A DNA stretch of 64,000 bases from Chrysoporthe austroafricana (taxonomy: Eukaryota > Ascomycota > Sordariomycetes > Diaporthales > Cryphonectriaceae): assembly GCA_001051155.2 (NCBI GenBank), contig JYIP02000003.1, positions 4,402,001 to 4,466,000 on the forward strand, in the 5' to 3' direction. The notes under the pieces are model-generated. The model had not been told where the DNA came from. It saw only the letters and a list, made by a program, of their open reading frames with translations, and did not search any database. Position 1 is the first letter of the stretch. Each line of letters opens with the position of its first letter. This document shows, in pieces, positions 9,681 through 21,479 of this stretch. The position numbers and the translations under genes are program-made.

Positions 9681-12600
9681 ATGGCTCCCGCTACTCACCC
9701 TCAAGCCAAGTTCGATCCTATTCCTCCGAATCTGGATCTCCAAGGCATCGTCGACCGAACGCCGAACTTCGAGTTTGCCCATCGTATTCACGCTTCCAAG
9801 ATTAGGAAGCTTGAGTTTGAGAAGCTTGTGTGGTATCAGGTGATCAAGCAAGGGAAACCACTGGTGATCGAGGGTTGGCAGAGCAAGCTCCCCAAGTCAC
9901 TCTTCAGCTCTCAGTGGCTTGAGACAACCTACAACAAGAAACGTGGGTCTGCCTCCTTTCAGGCGCTCTCGCTTTCTCCTGAGATGCTGACGATCTCGCA
10001 GAGGAGGATGTTCGTGATATTAATGCTCAGATTAATATTCCGATGACCATGGGCCACTACCTACGATCGATGCGACAACTGACCGACCAGTGGACTCCAC
10101 ATAATTTCCGAGACGAGCGAAGGCAACGACTTTACCTGAAGGATATAGACTGCCCGCCAGAATGGCATGAATACCTGCGTAAGATCATGCCACCGGGCTT
10201 GTTCTACTTGAATGAGAATGTCGAGGATCATGGCGCCAAAGCCGACGACCTTTTCATGGAAGAGAAGACCGCTGCACCGGCGGGTGATCTCATGGGCAGC
10301 CTGCCAGAAGAGATGCGCGCCGAGAACTTGATGTGCTACATTGGACACGAAGGAACATACACCCCAGCGCATCGTGAGATGTGCGCCTCTTTGGGACAGA
10401 ACATCATGGTCGAGGCTTCAACCGACGAAAATGGAGAGAAGGAAGGCAGCTCCATATGGTTCATGACAGAGACCAAAGACCGCCAGGTCGTGCGCGAATA
10501 CTTCTTGTCAATGTTGGGCCACGACGTCGAGATCGAGAAACACTTCGCGCAGATCAATGCCTGGAAGAAAGCGACTTTTCCCGTTTACATCGTTGAGCAG
10601 AAAGTGGGCGATTTCATCCTCATCCCGCCCTTGGCACCTCATCAGGTTTGGAACAGGGGTACTCGAACCATGAAGGTTGCTTGGAACCGAACAACTGTGG
10701 ACACCTTGGATTACGCCCTACATGAGGCACTTCCACGAGCCCGACTTGTCTGCCGCGACGAGCAGTACAAGAATAAAGCCATAATCTATTTCAGCTTGAA
10801 AAAGTACTATGAGATGTTGCAGAATGCCGCAGACTCTCAGATGTCCTGGCTCATGGGCGGCGACGTCGGCAGAGATTCTGTGAGGCTCCTGCAGCTCAAG
10901 AAGGACTTCAAGAGATTGCTGCAACTCTTCACAGAGATATTGGTGGATGAAATATTTGTTTCGAAGGAGAAGAGCGTCGAGTTGATCCCTTTTGACTCCT
11001 GCATAACCTGCTCTTACTGTCGGTGCAATATTTTCAACCGATTTCTCACCTGTCCGCACTGCGTGCGAGATCTCGTGGATGGCGAGCAAGATACCTACGA
11101 TGTCTGCATGGAATGCTATGCCATGGGACGATCCTGCCTCTGCGTCTCCGGGTTGTCTTTCTGCGAGCAATGGGAGTGGTCTGAGCTCGTCAACAATTAT
11201 GAGGCATGGCGAAACATGGTTACCTACAGCGACGGTTTCGTTGACATGGACGTGTCGCCGCCACCTCTCGAGATTGCCAGGATGAAGATCGGCAGGAAGT
11301 CATTGGCTCAAGTCTGCCAAGAGCAGCTGCGAAGAAGACCGTTCAACGATATCACAAAGCCTGATAAGGAACCGTCGTTGGAGCCGGAGGAGCCAGTGGT
11401 GGTTGATGATAATGGGAACCCCAAGAAACCGAAGCGAAAGAAGAAGAAGGGTGATACGTACAAGTGCCACACCTGCATTCACAAAGACTACACGTACCGC
11501 TTGGCGTTCTGTACCAATCCAGGTTGCAACCAGGCTTATTGTTTTGGCGTCCTTTATCGAGCGTTCGATATGATGCCACAAGAGGTCCTACAGGCAGAGC
11601 GTTGGCAGTGTCCAAAGTGTCAAGGGATTTGCAATTGTGGCTCGTGTCGCAGAGCAGGCAATTCAAATCCCTACGAACCAAAGAACACCTACATTGGTCA
11701 TGACACTCGCGCTGTTGCTGATGACCGCAGTCAAGAAGTTCTTGTTGACTTCCGAGTACACAATCTGAATTGGCTGAAAGCAGCTGGCGACGAGAGTCGT
11801 AACCACAACAGCAAGCGGATCCAGCGCCTTCGTCAGCAAGCTGACGCCGAGAAGGAGAAGGATCAAGACGTTGTGGACGCCCTCGCAAGTGTTAATGCAG
11901 CTGAGACCAATGGTTTGGAGGACTATGGTGAAGTCAACGACGGCATTGCCGGCCTCAACGGCGACGTAAATGGTCATCAAGATCCACCTCTCAATGGCAC
12001 CGCAGAAGCTGCTGACCTGACCGCACTCCCCAACCCCGAGGCTTCCTTGTATCCAGAGACAAGCTATCCCGATCCGGTAGAACGGAGGCTTGGAATGGGT
12101 TATTACGAGCAAGATGATTCTTCCGACAAGATCCTCTTCAATCATTATGAAGAACCTAATGCTGAAGATATCTTTGACGAGGAGTCCGAATTGGTCAAGA
12201 AGTCGCTGCGTTTAGCGAAGCGGCGCGCTCGCCAGGAAGATGACGACGACCCAGATTTTGTGGTCGGAAAGTCGCACAAAAAGAAAAAAGTTGAAAAAGC
12301 AAGCAAGGCTGATGCGCTCCTGAATCTGGATCCTGCGCTCCTTGGCAGTGAGGATGTGACTATGATGGATGCGTCTGCAGAGAGTCAACCGCAGGCCTCT
12401 GCCGAGGAAGCAACTAATCAACACGAAGAGCAAGACTTGGTAGATCTAGGGCGACCATTTGATCCAAATATTCCTACTTTGCGCCAATCAAGACCCATGG
12501 TGTCTTATGCCGATATGGAAGGAGATGTTGACGAGTTCGACGAGCCGTTCCTAGTCAAACTAAAGAGACCTAAAAAGCCTGAAGCCACGTCCGCGGCAGA

Positions 12601-13768
12601 AGCTAGTTCTGATCCCCTTGACCTTGCCGCGGAAGCGATTCGCGCGATTACGAGTGCGTCCGGTACTCAGACTCCACAGCCACCTGGCCACCGAAGGGGC
12701 CGGGGGAGACCACGCAAATCTGACCTAGCCGCTGCTCGCCGCTTGCCTGAGCCGACTCCACAGACGGGCTCGGGTAAGAGGCGAGGTCGACCGCCCCGGT
12801 CGTCTATAGCCATCAGTTCGATCGCTCTCAGCGATGAGGCGCCAGAGTCTCCTTGCGATGCCACGATTGGGGGGCTTAAGCAGAAGACTACCAAGCAGAT
12901 GGAAGATGATGACACTTATGCCGAACCGGAGGCTGAGACGTTGCCGCCAAAGAGAAGAGGCCGGCCACCCAAGAAAGTCGTTCAGGCAGCTGAGAAGCCA
13001 ACACCAACTAGAGCGACTCGTACTGGTGCGGCACCTACTGCTGTCTCGAGTGAGAAATTTTTGTCAATGGCCGAGCGTATGGCGCTTAGAGGCAAGAAGA
13101 TCAAGATTGGAAAGCGGAAGAAGTCAGGACCTGCAGGGGATGCAGTGGGCGATCAGGTCAAGACTGTGAAGGCTACGCCCACAGCAGATGCAAATACGGT
13201 TGTATCAGCGGATCAAAAGCTTCAGGAGCCATATGCACTAGAGGTACCTCAGGAACTAGAGCAGCTTCAGCACCCTGATGAAGCCGAGGAGGCGGGGCAG
13301 CAAGAAGAGGATGCTGCTGTGCCGATCAACAGCCATGAGGCTACAGGCGATGAGGTCGCAACATCCCGATCTGCCAGCATCACTCCAACGCTCAAGTCCT
13401 CTAGCCTGGCACCTTCGCGATCGAGAGTCTCCAGTGCCGTGCCCGTTACTGTCATCTCGAAAGAGTCAAGTCGTGCTCCGATCGACAAAACGTTGGCGCC
13501 AAGGAATCCGTCTCCGGCTCCTCAACCGGCCAAGCCGGCGGGCCCGACGATCGTGCGACTTGGGGACTCTGATGATGACGACGACTATAGCTTCTATAGC
13601 GACCCATCCTCTGGCTCCGGTGATGAGAGCGACGACTCCAATGAGGACATACCGCCGGAGACCAGAGCTGCGTCTGCAGCGAAGCCTGCTGTGAGAGGAC
13701 ATACTGCCGTGCGAGGCAGGGGCAGCAAGGGCATATACGGTCAGCGACGCGGCAGAGGGCGGGCATGA
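9681..13768 (+). CDS. JmjC-domain chromatin protein with Cys-rich zinc-finger domain and AT-hooks
   Basis: Exons 9681-9942 and 10002-13768 (59-bp intron, CTGAC branch) give about 1342 residues. The JmjC fold covers roughly residues 60-320. The Fe(II) ligands are intact: His211 and Glu213 in AHRE, His301 in APHQVWNRGT. A Cys-rich region follows, with CxxC pairs near residues 420-455. A second set near 574-640 ends in CQGICNCGSC and resembles the 4CXXC zinc finger of the R1 repressor family. The C-terminal third is disordered, with three AT-hooks (RGRGRPRKS ~984, KRRGRPPR ~1013, KRRGRPPKK ~1071), an acidic patch and a Gly/Arg tail. Likely a nuclear 2-oxoglutarate-dependent demethylase or heterochromatin-boundary factor. 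Fungal DMM-1/Epe1-like roles are only a suggestion. Confidence 0.93.
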
Positions 13769-14151
13769 AATGCAATTCAGCCATCGCCGTGATTCACGAT
13801 TGCAGCTCCGGGAAAGTCGATTGTCCATGGAATTACATAGCAGGTTGCGGAATCAAGTCCGACAGGTCGCACCGGCGAAACGTGAATCCATCAATATAAT
13901 TTAATGCAATGAATCGGCCATGCTTCCTCATGCTTCGACTAGTCTTAGGTTGCTCTGTGCATTAATATCCTCACAGGCCCTCGACAAAGGCCCCGTATGC
14001 CCTTTTTCAGTCCTCCGCAGGCTGATACTGCTTCCTGCATTCCGTGAAACCCACAACCCAATAATAGACGTTCCGCAAGCACGTACTCCTTGCCCTCGCC
14101 TTGTCAGTCTGCTCCAAAGCCATCCAGGCAGTCAGCGTCTGTTGGTCTTCA
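13769..14151. other. Short convergent 3' region
   Basis: 3' flanks of the JmjC gene and of the small mitochondrial protein gene on the other strand. Nothing else seen. Confidence 0.5.
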
Positions 14152-14580
14152 CTACATCGGATCCTTGGCCGAGGTACCCTTGGCCGCCCGCTCCTCGGCG
14201 TGCTTCTTGGTCCGCTCCTGCATCTGGGCGAAGTCTTCCTTGGGGAGGCGGTCCGCCCTGACGTTCTCCTCGCCGTCCGAGGCGAGCTCGGGCTTCCAGT
14301 GGCCCTGGCCGGTTTTCTGCTTGGAGAGGGAGTCCTGCTTGTGCTTCTCGAAGTCTTTGTCTTCTACCGGGGGAGTAAAGAGCGGGTGCCTTGGTTAGTC
14401 TCTGGATGGGCCTCAGAGGGGCTGTGGGTGTCCGGGATGAGGGTCATGTTGCGACTTACCGCCCGAGGACTCCTTCATCTGGCGAGATGAGGACACAGCG
14501 AAGCCCCTCCGGAGAGCGGGCGCCGCGGCGGCAGCAGGGCGCAGCGCGGCGGCTGATCGGGGGAGGAGTCTTGAGGCCAT
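14152..14580 (-). CDS. Small mitochondrial-targeted protein of unknown function
   Basis: Two exons, 14460-14580 and 14152-14363, joined by an intron with GTAAGT donor, CTAAC branch and GGTAG acceptor, encode 110 residues. The N-terminus (MASRLLPRSAAALRPAAAAA... to RRGFAVSSSR) is a clear amphipathic mitochondrial presequence with Arg residues and no acids. The mature part is highly charged and helical: KHKQDSLSKQKTGQGHWKPE, then EENVRADRLPKEDFAQMQE and a Lys/Glu-rich tail. The GHWKPELASD-type segment looks conserved, and I believe similar small proteins occur widely in ascomycetes, but I cannot name a function. No membrane segment is visible, so a matrix protein is likely. Confidence 0.82.
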
Positions 14581-15498
14581 TGCTGCGGTTGGGATGTAAA
14601 GAACGTCGCGTAGCCAGGCAGGTCTTCTTGTCGGCTGCTGAGGTCGAGTCTAGAGGGAGAGGGGAGAGGTTCTCGCGATGGTGGCTATTGGGCCGATTGA
14701 GTAGTATGGACGTCGTGTACGAGGGAAGAAAGAACTCAGAAGGCTATCGCGGGCTGGAGCTAGACAGAGGGAAGGGAGCTGCGATATAGCTTCCCTCGGC
14801 CCTTCGCAGGCGGTTGCAGAGTTGTGACGTCATCATTGCACATTGCTTGTGAAGTTGTGATGAGTGGATGCGTCTTACTTTCAAGGCGACGTCTAGTGGT
14901 GGAGGTGGATCTGCACCTGAGAGCTCAACTGCTGTAGTAGCAAGTTCCCTGTTACAAACGCAGTAGACCATACTCTTCCTTCCTAGTCTGCTATAGGAGC
15001 TTGGTTCTCCTGATTACCATAGCACTTCCGCAGATATAGCATCATGGCTGCCAACGTGGTAAATCCATCGAGCCGGAGACCCCTGTCCACAGCAGAGCCG
15101 CACGAGCGATGTCGACAACATCCCATGGCCTCGCAGTCTGTTCACTCTTCCAATACCAGCGGTGGAAAATGACCTACACAAGTCGGCCATTCCAAACTGT
15201 TGCAGAAGTTAATAACAGCTGTTTTCTGCAGCATCAGGTGCTAGTCAATTTCAGCGGCTCTAGTGCTAGAACTCTATGGTGACTGGTGGTTCCCTATCTT
15301 TGTGTTCATCTGCGGGCGGGATAACATAATACGCCTAGACACAAAGCTTGATCGCCAGGTCTTTTTTCCGTACCAATTTTTCTTCCCAGGTCTAAAAAGG
15401 CCTAGCAACAGGCCACGAGGCCCCTTCACTAGACAAGTCTTCGTCGCCGTATCCAACAAAGAATGCCACGTTGAGCTAGCCACCTCGAACCTCTCGCT
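14581..15498. other. Intergenic, nothing recognised
   Basis: Promoter of the small mitochondrial protein and 3' flank of the broken BTB gene. The open frame at 15263-15631 has no family motif. Confidence 0.45.
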
Positions 15499-16384
15499 TC
15501 ACGATCGGGACCACGTCACAGGGCCAAGCCGGAAGGCGCTCAGTGGACCAACCGCGGACTCGAAGAACTTGCAGCTGCTGGAGGTCTTGATGCGCAGGAT
15601 CTCCCTGAGTAGGGGCCGGGTAAGCTCATAAGGTAGGGTTGCTAGCAGGTTGTCCATAGCTGTCTGGGTGAGGAGGTCGTTCGGCACCTGATAAGCTGGT
15701 GCTGCCTTACCCCGCCCGCCCATCATTCCCTTATGGAGGCGGTTATCGAGAGCGATTCTTGGTTGTAAGATCGAGAACGCCATCGCTCTGAAGATAAGCC
15801 TGTACATGTGAGAGGTTTCGGAGAGGTTGACCCTGAGTTCCTCGACCACTGGTCTGTTGAGGACAGCTGTGGCAAACACCCTGGTGTCCACAGAAAGGCC
15901 GTAGTAAACAATGGTGATGATCTGGTCCTGCAGCTTCTCGATCAGGTACTTCTGCGCCACGATTACAGCTTAATCAGGGTGGCCAGGTCGAGCGCGAAGA
16001 GCGCGTCTGAATGGTTCATGCCGAGGTGGGTGGCGTATAACCACTTGACCAGGATGCGGATCATGGCAGGGTCATCTTCGGGGAGTTCAATACAGCCAGT
16101 GCTAGTCTCCTTGAAACCATTGTTGAACATGGCGCCGAAGAAGCTGTTCCTGGCGGTCTTGGAGAGGACCCGTTCGTCAAGGACGAACTTGACCTTGGTT
16201 TCGCCGACAATCAGAGTGACAAGACGCTCGCCAAGGACGTCGCTGTGTCTTCGTTAGTCACCTAGGGGTCTCTCGGAAATGTCGGGGTAACAAGCAAAGG
16301 TGACAAGGCAGTCATGGACGAGTCAACCTACGCGTCAGCATCGTTCTCGGGGTTCTGGGATGAGGGGCCTGGAATGTCGGACAT
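15499..16384 (-). pseudogene. BTB/POZ-domain protein gene with a one-base frameshift
   Basis: The ATG at 16384 opens exon 1 (16332-16384). An intron with CTAAC branch and ACACAG acceptor leads to exon 2 from 16242. The protein starts MSDIPGPSSQNPENDADA and then has a BTB core: TLIVGETKVKFVLDERVLS, then a NSFFGAMFNNGFKE segment and IELPEDDPAMIRILVKWLYA. At 15963-15965 the frame meets TAA right after LATLIKL. A +1-shifted frame continues at once with IVAQKYLIEKLQDQI and runs to the stop at 15499. The neighbouring intact BTB gene reads LKLYIFAHKYLVEDLQ at the same place, so one base appears to be missing. BTB domains mediate dimerisation and often recruit Cul3 ubiquitin ligases. Could be a real pseudogene or an assembly error. 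Confidence 0.8.
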
Positions 16385-17449
16385 TGTGCTGCTTCAATGA
16401 GATTGGAGGAGGTTCAAAGGTTGCAAGCGCATGGACCGGAGAAGTATGAGACTCCACAAGATGTCGCTCTCGTATGCGTGATTCTCGAAGAAAGCGGCAG
16501 TCGTGCCCATAGAATCGGGGACGAGATTGCGAAGATTTTGGCGTCCCTTTGCTGGGTTTAAGTAAAGGTGCGAGAAAATTGAAGGCTTTAAATTCCAAGC
16601 TTTGTGATTTGCTACTTCACATCGGTGGAACTGTCGAGCAACCCGTGGCCGGGTCGAGCTTAGAACCTTCACGGACGCTCCCTCGTGAATTTTGTAAAGA
16701 TGCGCCGATGCCTTTCGAGACGTGAAGACCGTTTGAAGCAGCTAAAGAGGGGGGGGGGCAAGTTGGACCGCCAAAGTAGCAGCCTGCTGCATCTAAAAGG
16801 TGCAGCTGACCTCGATTAAATGAAAGATATCTAGAACCTTGGAAGTTATGCACGTATTTAGTGAGTAGGCTACAACATATAGGAGGAGTAGGTGGCAGCT
16901 TTTTCAACCTTCTGGACCTCGAGGTCTGCATTAGACCACAATAAGATGATCCATCTACAATGAATCTCGTATTAGTCATTGTATCATCTACATAAAATAT
17001 AGATGAAGCCCTCGGTAAACGTCATATCTCGCCGGATATACTCTTGCTTGTGGAACGAGGAACATTCCATGACGGCGCCATGAACAAAACAAAGCCCATC
17101 CTAGACCCCGCGAGGTGCACTATACGGAGATCTGACTCAGACACCGACCTTAAGCAAGTTACCTAAATTTCTATAGGCTGATTTGCAACTCTTTCTAACG
17201 TATGAATACCGCGAATACATCTGTGTGCTCGCCCGAAAGCATGAGTATTAGCTCCAGGATGTCTATGACCACAAATCTGGTCGAAATTCTGTTTTGAGAT
17301 ATCCCCGACTCGTTTATGATCCCCTTCAGCACTGCAATTAAGAACATGTACTAACAATCTATATCTGCGCATCCTTCGTCATCCCAGCCCTTTCTCTTGA
17401 CCTCTACCGGCGACATCTTCTCCCTCTAGCCAGGGCCATCTAGTGTGAT
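16385..17449. other. Intergenic within the BTB cluster
   Basis: No convincing gene. Contains a G-tract near 16748-16758 and A+T-rich patches around 16960-17040. I see no further BTB motif here. Confidence 0.4.
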
Positions 17450-17726
17450 TTAGTTGACATGGCCTTTATGGCCACGAGAGATGAACTTGAAAACATCGGC
17501 ATTGTCTTTGCTCGGCAACCCGATTGCTGCTCTCTTGGAAACTTTTGCTGATGACTTGGTCAAAGAAGCTGCCGGCTTCCGACTGAATGAGGACGTGCTC
17601 ATGGATAGAAAAGCGGATCGTTGGGTCCCATGAAGGGGCGATGACAAAGTTGGGGCCAAACACTACGTCTCTTGCATGTCTGCATGAAAGCTTTTGACAC
17701 CCTTTTGAAGACCTTGGCACTTGCAT
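17450..17726 (-). pseudogene. BTB-domain relic
   Basis: On the minus strand one frame reads VVFGPNFVIAPSWDPTIRF, then SIHEHVLIQSEAGSFFDQVI and SKSFQESSNRV. After a shift near 17540 the next frame reads LPSKDNADVFKFIS. Put together this follows the BTB pattern (strand, HE-VL, SxFF, xxSFQES, LP.D....F..F). There is no clean start, no exon structure and nothing of the C-terminal half. It is the shortest and most decayed of the BTB copies in the cluster. It matches the family pattern and is not a copy of its neighbours, so it may be an older member. Confidence 0.6.
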
Positions 17727-18883
17727 GCCATGGTAAACATTTTGCCTTCCACCCCCGCCCCTGAACCTTTCCCATGCCCTTCACGAAAGACCCCGACGTC
17801 CTCGTGTATTCGGAAAATCTTTGATCCCTCAGATGTTTCTCAGAAAGCCTTGCACGGAAAGGCTCGTCATTGCACGAAAGGAGTTGATCGAGGTCTTCGT
17901 GTCGCGCTGGCTGGCTAGGCAAGGAAGTGCATGGCAGCAGAGCCGTGACTGAATTGTTTGAATTAAATAGCTGTTCACGGTGCTGTAAGGCGTAGTCTGT
18001 GGATAGGGTCGAAGGATTTGTTGTTGTAGGAGGAGGGGGGGTACCTACAATACTTATAGATGATAGACTGTGGGTCTGTCTTTGCGCGTACTGTGGTATC
18101 AGCTGTGCCACTGATTAGGAAGGAATAGGCCATAGTCGGGCAAGACTGGTCGTCACAGCAGTCCTCTAACCACGCCAGGTTACTTCTATATAGAGACAAA
18201 TCGTACAACATGGATAAGAAAGAAACAGTTCGCGAAGGAAAGAGTGCTGTTAGTACGGTAGCAGTCAGGGTTTCTTGGGGAGGAGCTGTGCGGACGACTT
18301 GCAGCACCGCTCTCAATACTCTAGTACCGACTCGACGCCAGCAGGAAAACCCATTTGCAGAACCACCATCTCAGCCAATACTGACAAGACTACCCTAGCC
18401 CGAGCATGGTCCTCGAGCCTGGCCTCGTTCCCCTTACCGAGATGGCAGCGAGGAGCGACTACAAGCCCACCCTAGCCAGCCATCTCAGGTCTATCCCTAC
18501 TATGTATCTGAGGCTGGGTGAAATGACATTGGCTCGCGAGGCAGAGTCCAGGGTTTCCAGCAATGGGCTCGACAGTTGGAGTATCCCTATTGGTGGTGGA
18601 GCCAAGGCGAGTCCCCAACTCTTGGGGATGACCCAAGGCGCTTGTAATTAGACGCCCGGCAGAGTAAATGGGTTCATCCGCAATCCCCATTGGGGAATAT
18701 CTATATTATCCAGGCGTGCCAGGTCAAGGTACTGCCGTCAGATCTAAGTATGCAGGGGAGTGTTAGGGCGGGAGGGTAGCAACCAGAACAAATACAAATA
18801 TGGCCGACCAATCCCTCCAAGAGCCCCAAACCGCCTTGCATAACTCAATGATCTTCAGCTGACCCCAATTGTGAGTCTTCGAC
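17727..18883. other. Intergenic, 5' flank of the MFS gene
   Basis: No convincing gene. The minus-strand open frame to 18111 is mostly upstream flank of the BTB relic. The right end is the promoter of the transporter gene. Confidence 0.4.
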
Positions 18884-20782
18884 ATGGGGCTCGGCATCCT
18901 AGAAGGTAAGATGGCCAGACCATTGTCGACACCCTGCGTGGAAGCTTCTGACCACACTGGCTAGATCATAGCGCTCTCCCGCACGTTCCGGGAACGGTGT
19001 TCCTTGACGATGAGACTGCGCGCAGCGAAGAAGCTTCAGCAATCGAGGGGCTGAAGCACGGCAAGGGGAAGGAATGCCACATAGTGCTGGCGCCCCAGCC
19101 ATCGGACGACCCGAACGATCCCTTGAACTGGCCCATGTGGAGAAAGGAACTGATCACGGCCATCCTGTGTCTGGGCGCCATGCTGAACGCCGGCACAAAT
19201 GTAAACCCGTCTATATGCCACGTCGCTAGAAGTACCTAGAAGTACTCACAGCACCATCACAGGGCCCGCTCCTCAACGCGTCGTACTTCGCCATCGGAGA
19301 GACCCTGAACCGGCCCCTCACCTCGGTCGTCCTCGTCTCGGGATACAACCTCCTGGCCGCCGGCTGCATCGGCCCCTTCGTATGCGCCTTCAGCCGAAAG
19401 TACGGCAAGAGGCCGGTGTTCCTGGTGTCAACCCTCTTCGACATCATCGGAACTGCCGTCGGCGAGGCACAGATCAGCTACAACTACCTGCTCGCGGCCC
19501 GCATCATCCAGGGGTTCTCGACAAGTGCCTTCGAGAGCCTCATCGTCGCCACGGTGGGGGACATGTATTTTGTGCACCAGCGCGGGCTGCGCGTCTCGCT
19601 CATCAACTTCGTGCTCAACTCGGCCTCGAGCCTTGCTTCGATCATCTGCGGCCAGGTCTTTGCGGACCTCGGCTGGCTGTGGCTGTTCCACCTCTTCCAG
19701 ATCTTCCTGGTAATCCAGTTCGTTGCCATGTTTCTGTTCTGTCCGGAGACGACGTACATCCGTGAGACGAGGTACGACGTCGATATCAACAAGGAGGGCG
19801 TGGTCGAAGGCGCGGGCAAGGAGAAGGTCGATGTCGCTGTCGAGCATCGCGACGAAGCCGGCCCGAGGGCAGTAGTCCCTCCCAAGAAGACGTTCGTCCA
19901 GTCTCTTGCGGTCTTCACAGGCGTGTATTCCAGGGACAACATCTTCAAATTCCTTTTTGGCCCGCTGCTCACGCTACTGAACCCTGCTGCTTGCTATGCC
20001 ATCATCACATCAGGCCTGCTCAACAGCTGGTATGTAGGTTCAGCCATCATCCTCTCCGGTATCTTCTCTGGAGCGCCGTGGAACTTTGGACCCGCCCAGA
20101 TCGGTTATATCGGTGCTGGACCTTTCATCGGGGGCATGATTGGGTCAATCATTGTTGGTTGGGGGAGCGATCCAGTTGTGAAGTGGATGGCTAAGAGGAA
20201 CTCGGGTGTCTAGTGAGCTTCCCACACCCTCTCCTCGATCGCTCATGGATCCCGACCTAATTGCTGCAGCGAACCTGAGTTCCGTCTGGTCTTCATGTCC
20301 TTTGCGATGGTGATGTGCGGCCTAGGCATGTTCCTGTTTGGCTACACGATGGAAATCGGCGCGGCGGCCCCACTGTGTGCGTTCTTGCAAGGCGTGATGA
20401 TGGTCGGCGTGCTCATTGGGATCTTCTCGACACTCTCGTATGCTCTCGACGCATTCAGGAGCCAGAGCAATGAGATGTTCGTCATGAACATGTTTTTCAA
20501 GGTGCGCACCGGGTAGTCATCTGCTCTTTGTGCATACGTTCTCTCCGCTGACCGTCGCAGAATTTCATGTTTTACGGGCTTTCGAACTTCGCGAATGACT
20601 GGGTCGCTACGAAAGGACCAGAGCAGATCATGTTCGTATTCGGCGGGACATCCATCTTTCTATGTCTGCTTGGGTTGCCAGTGTACGTGTATGGAAAACG
20701 CCTGAGGAGCTGGTGGGCACGTCACGATCTGTTCGTGCTCCTGAAGATGGAGACGACGGGGCCAGTCCAGCATATGGGTTGA
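18884..20782 (+). CDS. Major facilitator superfamily transporter
   Basis: Five exons (18884-18905, 18965-19200, 19263-20212, 20270-20501, 20561-20782) give 553 residues. All introns are 57-62 bp with good donors. The third intron splits a Tyr codon to give RNSGVYEPEFRLVF, a signature of this fungal group. The cytosolic N-terminus carries DDPNDPLNWP. Twelve hydrophobic segments can be traced. The loop between TM2 and TM3 has SRKYGKRPVFLVS (motif A-like) and TM4 has LLAARIIQGF. A long central loop (residues ~245-300) separates the halves. The type is proton-coupled export or uptake as in HOL3/DHA1-like families; the substrate is unknown. It lies inside the BTB cluster with no evident functional link. 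Confidence 0.93.
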
Positions 20783-21479
20783 CTGTTCCGTGAGTATCGC
20801 AGCAGCATTCACTCTGCGCTGTTCTTGCCGTGCGAATTTGTCTACCTAAATCAACGGTGACCAGTGTCTCCTCCCTCTCAACTGCTAGCCTATTGATACG
20901 TGTGCCTCTTTGGAGAAGTGATCGGCTGTCCTTTGCGGAATTGTCATGCTCTGCGTTGGGTGAGGTTCTGCCCTGATATGTCTATTGTCAGCTGAAGACC
21001 ACCTTCATGTGGCTTGATTTTAGACAGATATTTCAACCTTTCTAAGCGCGGTTCGATTCTCAGAAGTGACTCTTACGGTTCTTCAGCCAAGTGTGGACGA
21101 TGAGGAGCGTCCGTCCAGAGCAGCCTCTGATCATCTCTCGATTTCCTTACATTCTCTGCTGGCAGGCAGATCGATTCTTCACCGTCTTCTCAGCCATCCT
21201 TGTAACCTGATCGGAGTTATTTTACCTTTTTAGCAGATCCCTTGGCGATAATACCCCTCCCACAAATGGTTTGTACGACCCGACTCCCTGTTCTTAAGCA
21301 GGGCGAGGTGGCTGTTGCACCTCCGCCTGCATTTCCCCCTGATCTCTTCTGTTCACGTCTGTCGCTGCTACCGTCCGCGTCTCTCACTCTCAGCTAAGAA
21401 CGTGCACATTACGACCGTCGGCCTTCAGATGTCGACCTCTCTGGGTCGAAGCCTAAACCTCCCCGCCTCTAATCTCAAG
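20783..21479. other. Intergenic, 5' flank of the intact BTB gene
   Basis: C/T-rich promoter-like stretch with no separate gene. An upstream in-frame ATG at 21429 would add 17 residues to the BTB protein, but its context is weaker than that of the ATG at 21480. Confidence 0.45.

Noticed and set aside
15263..15631. 122-residue + strand frame
   Set aside because: It overlaps the 3' part of the broken BTB gene in antisense and has no motif or plausible start context.
20213..20269. Ending the MFS gene at the TAG at 20211-20213
   Set aside because: A GTGAGC donor overlaps the stop, and splicing gives VYEPEFRLVF followed by the remaining membrane segments, matching the family.
21045..21065. GGTTCGATTC, a T-loop-like string suggesting a tRNA
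   Set aside because: No matching acceptor, D-arm or anticodon stem can be folded around it.
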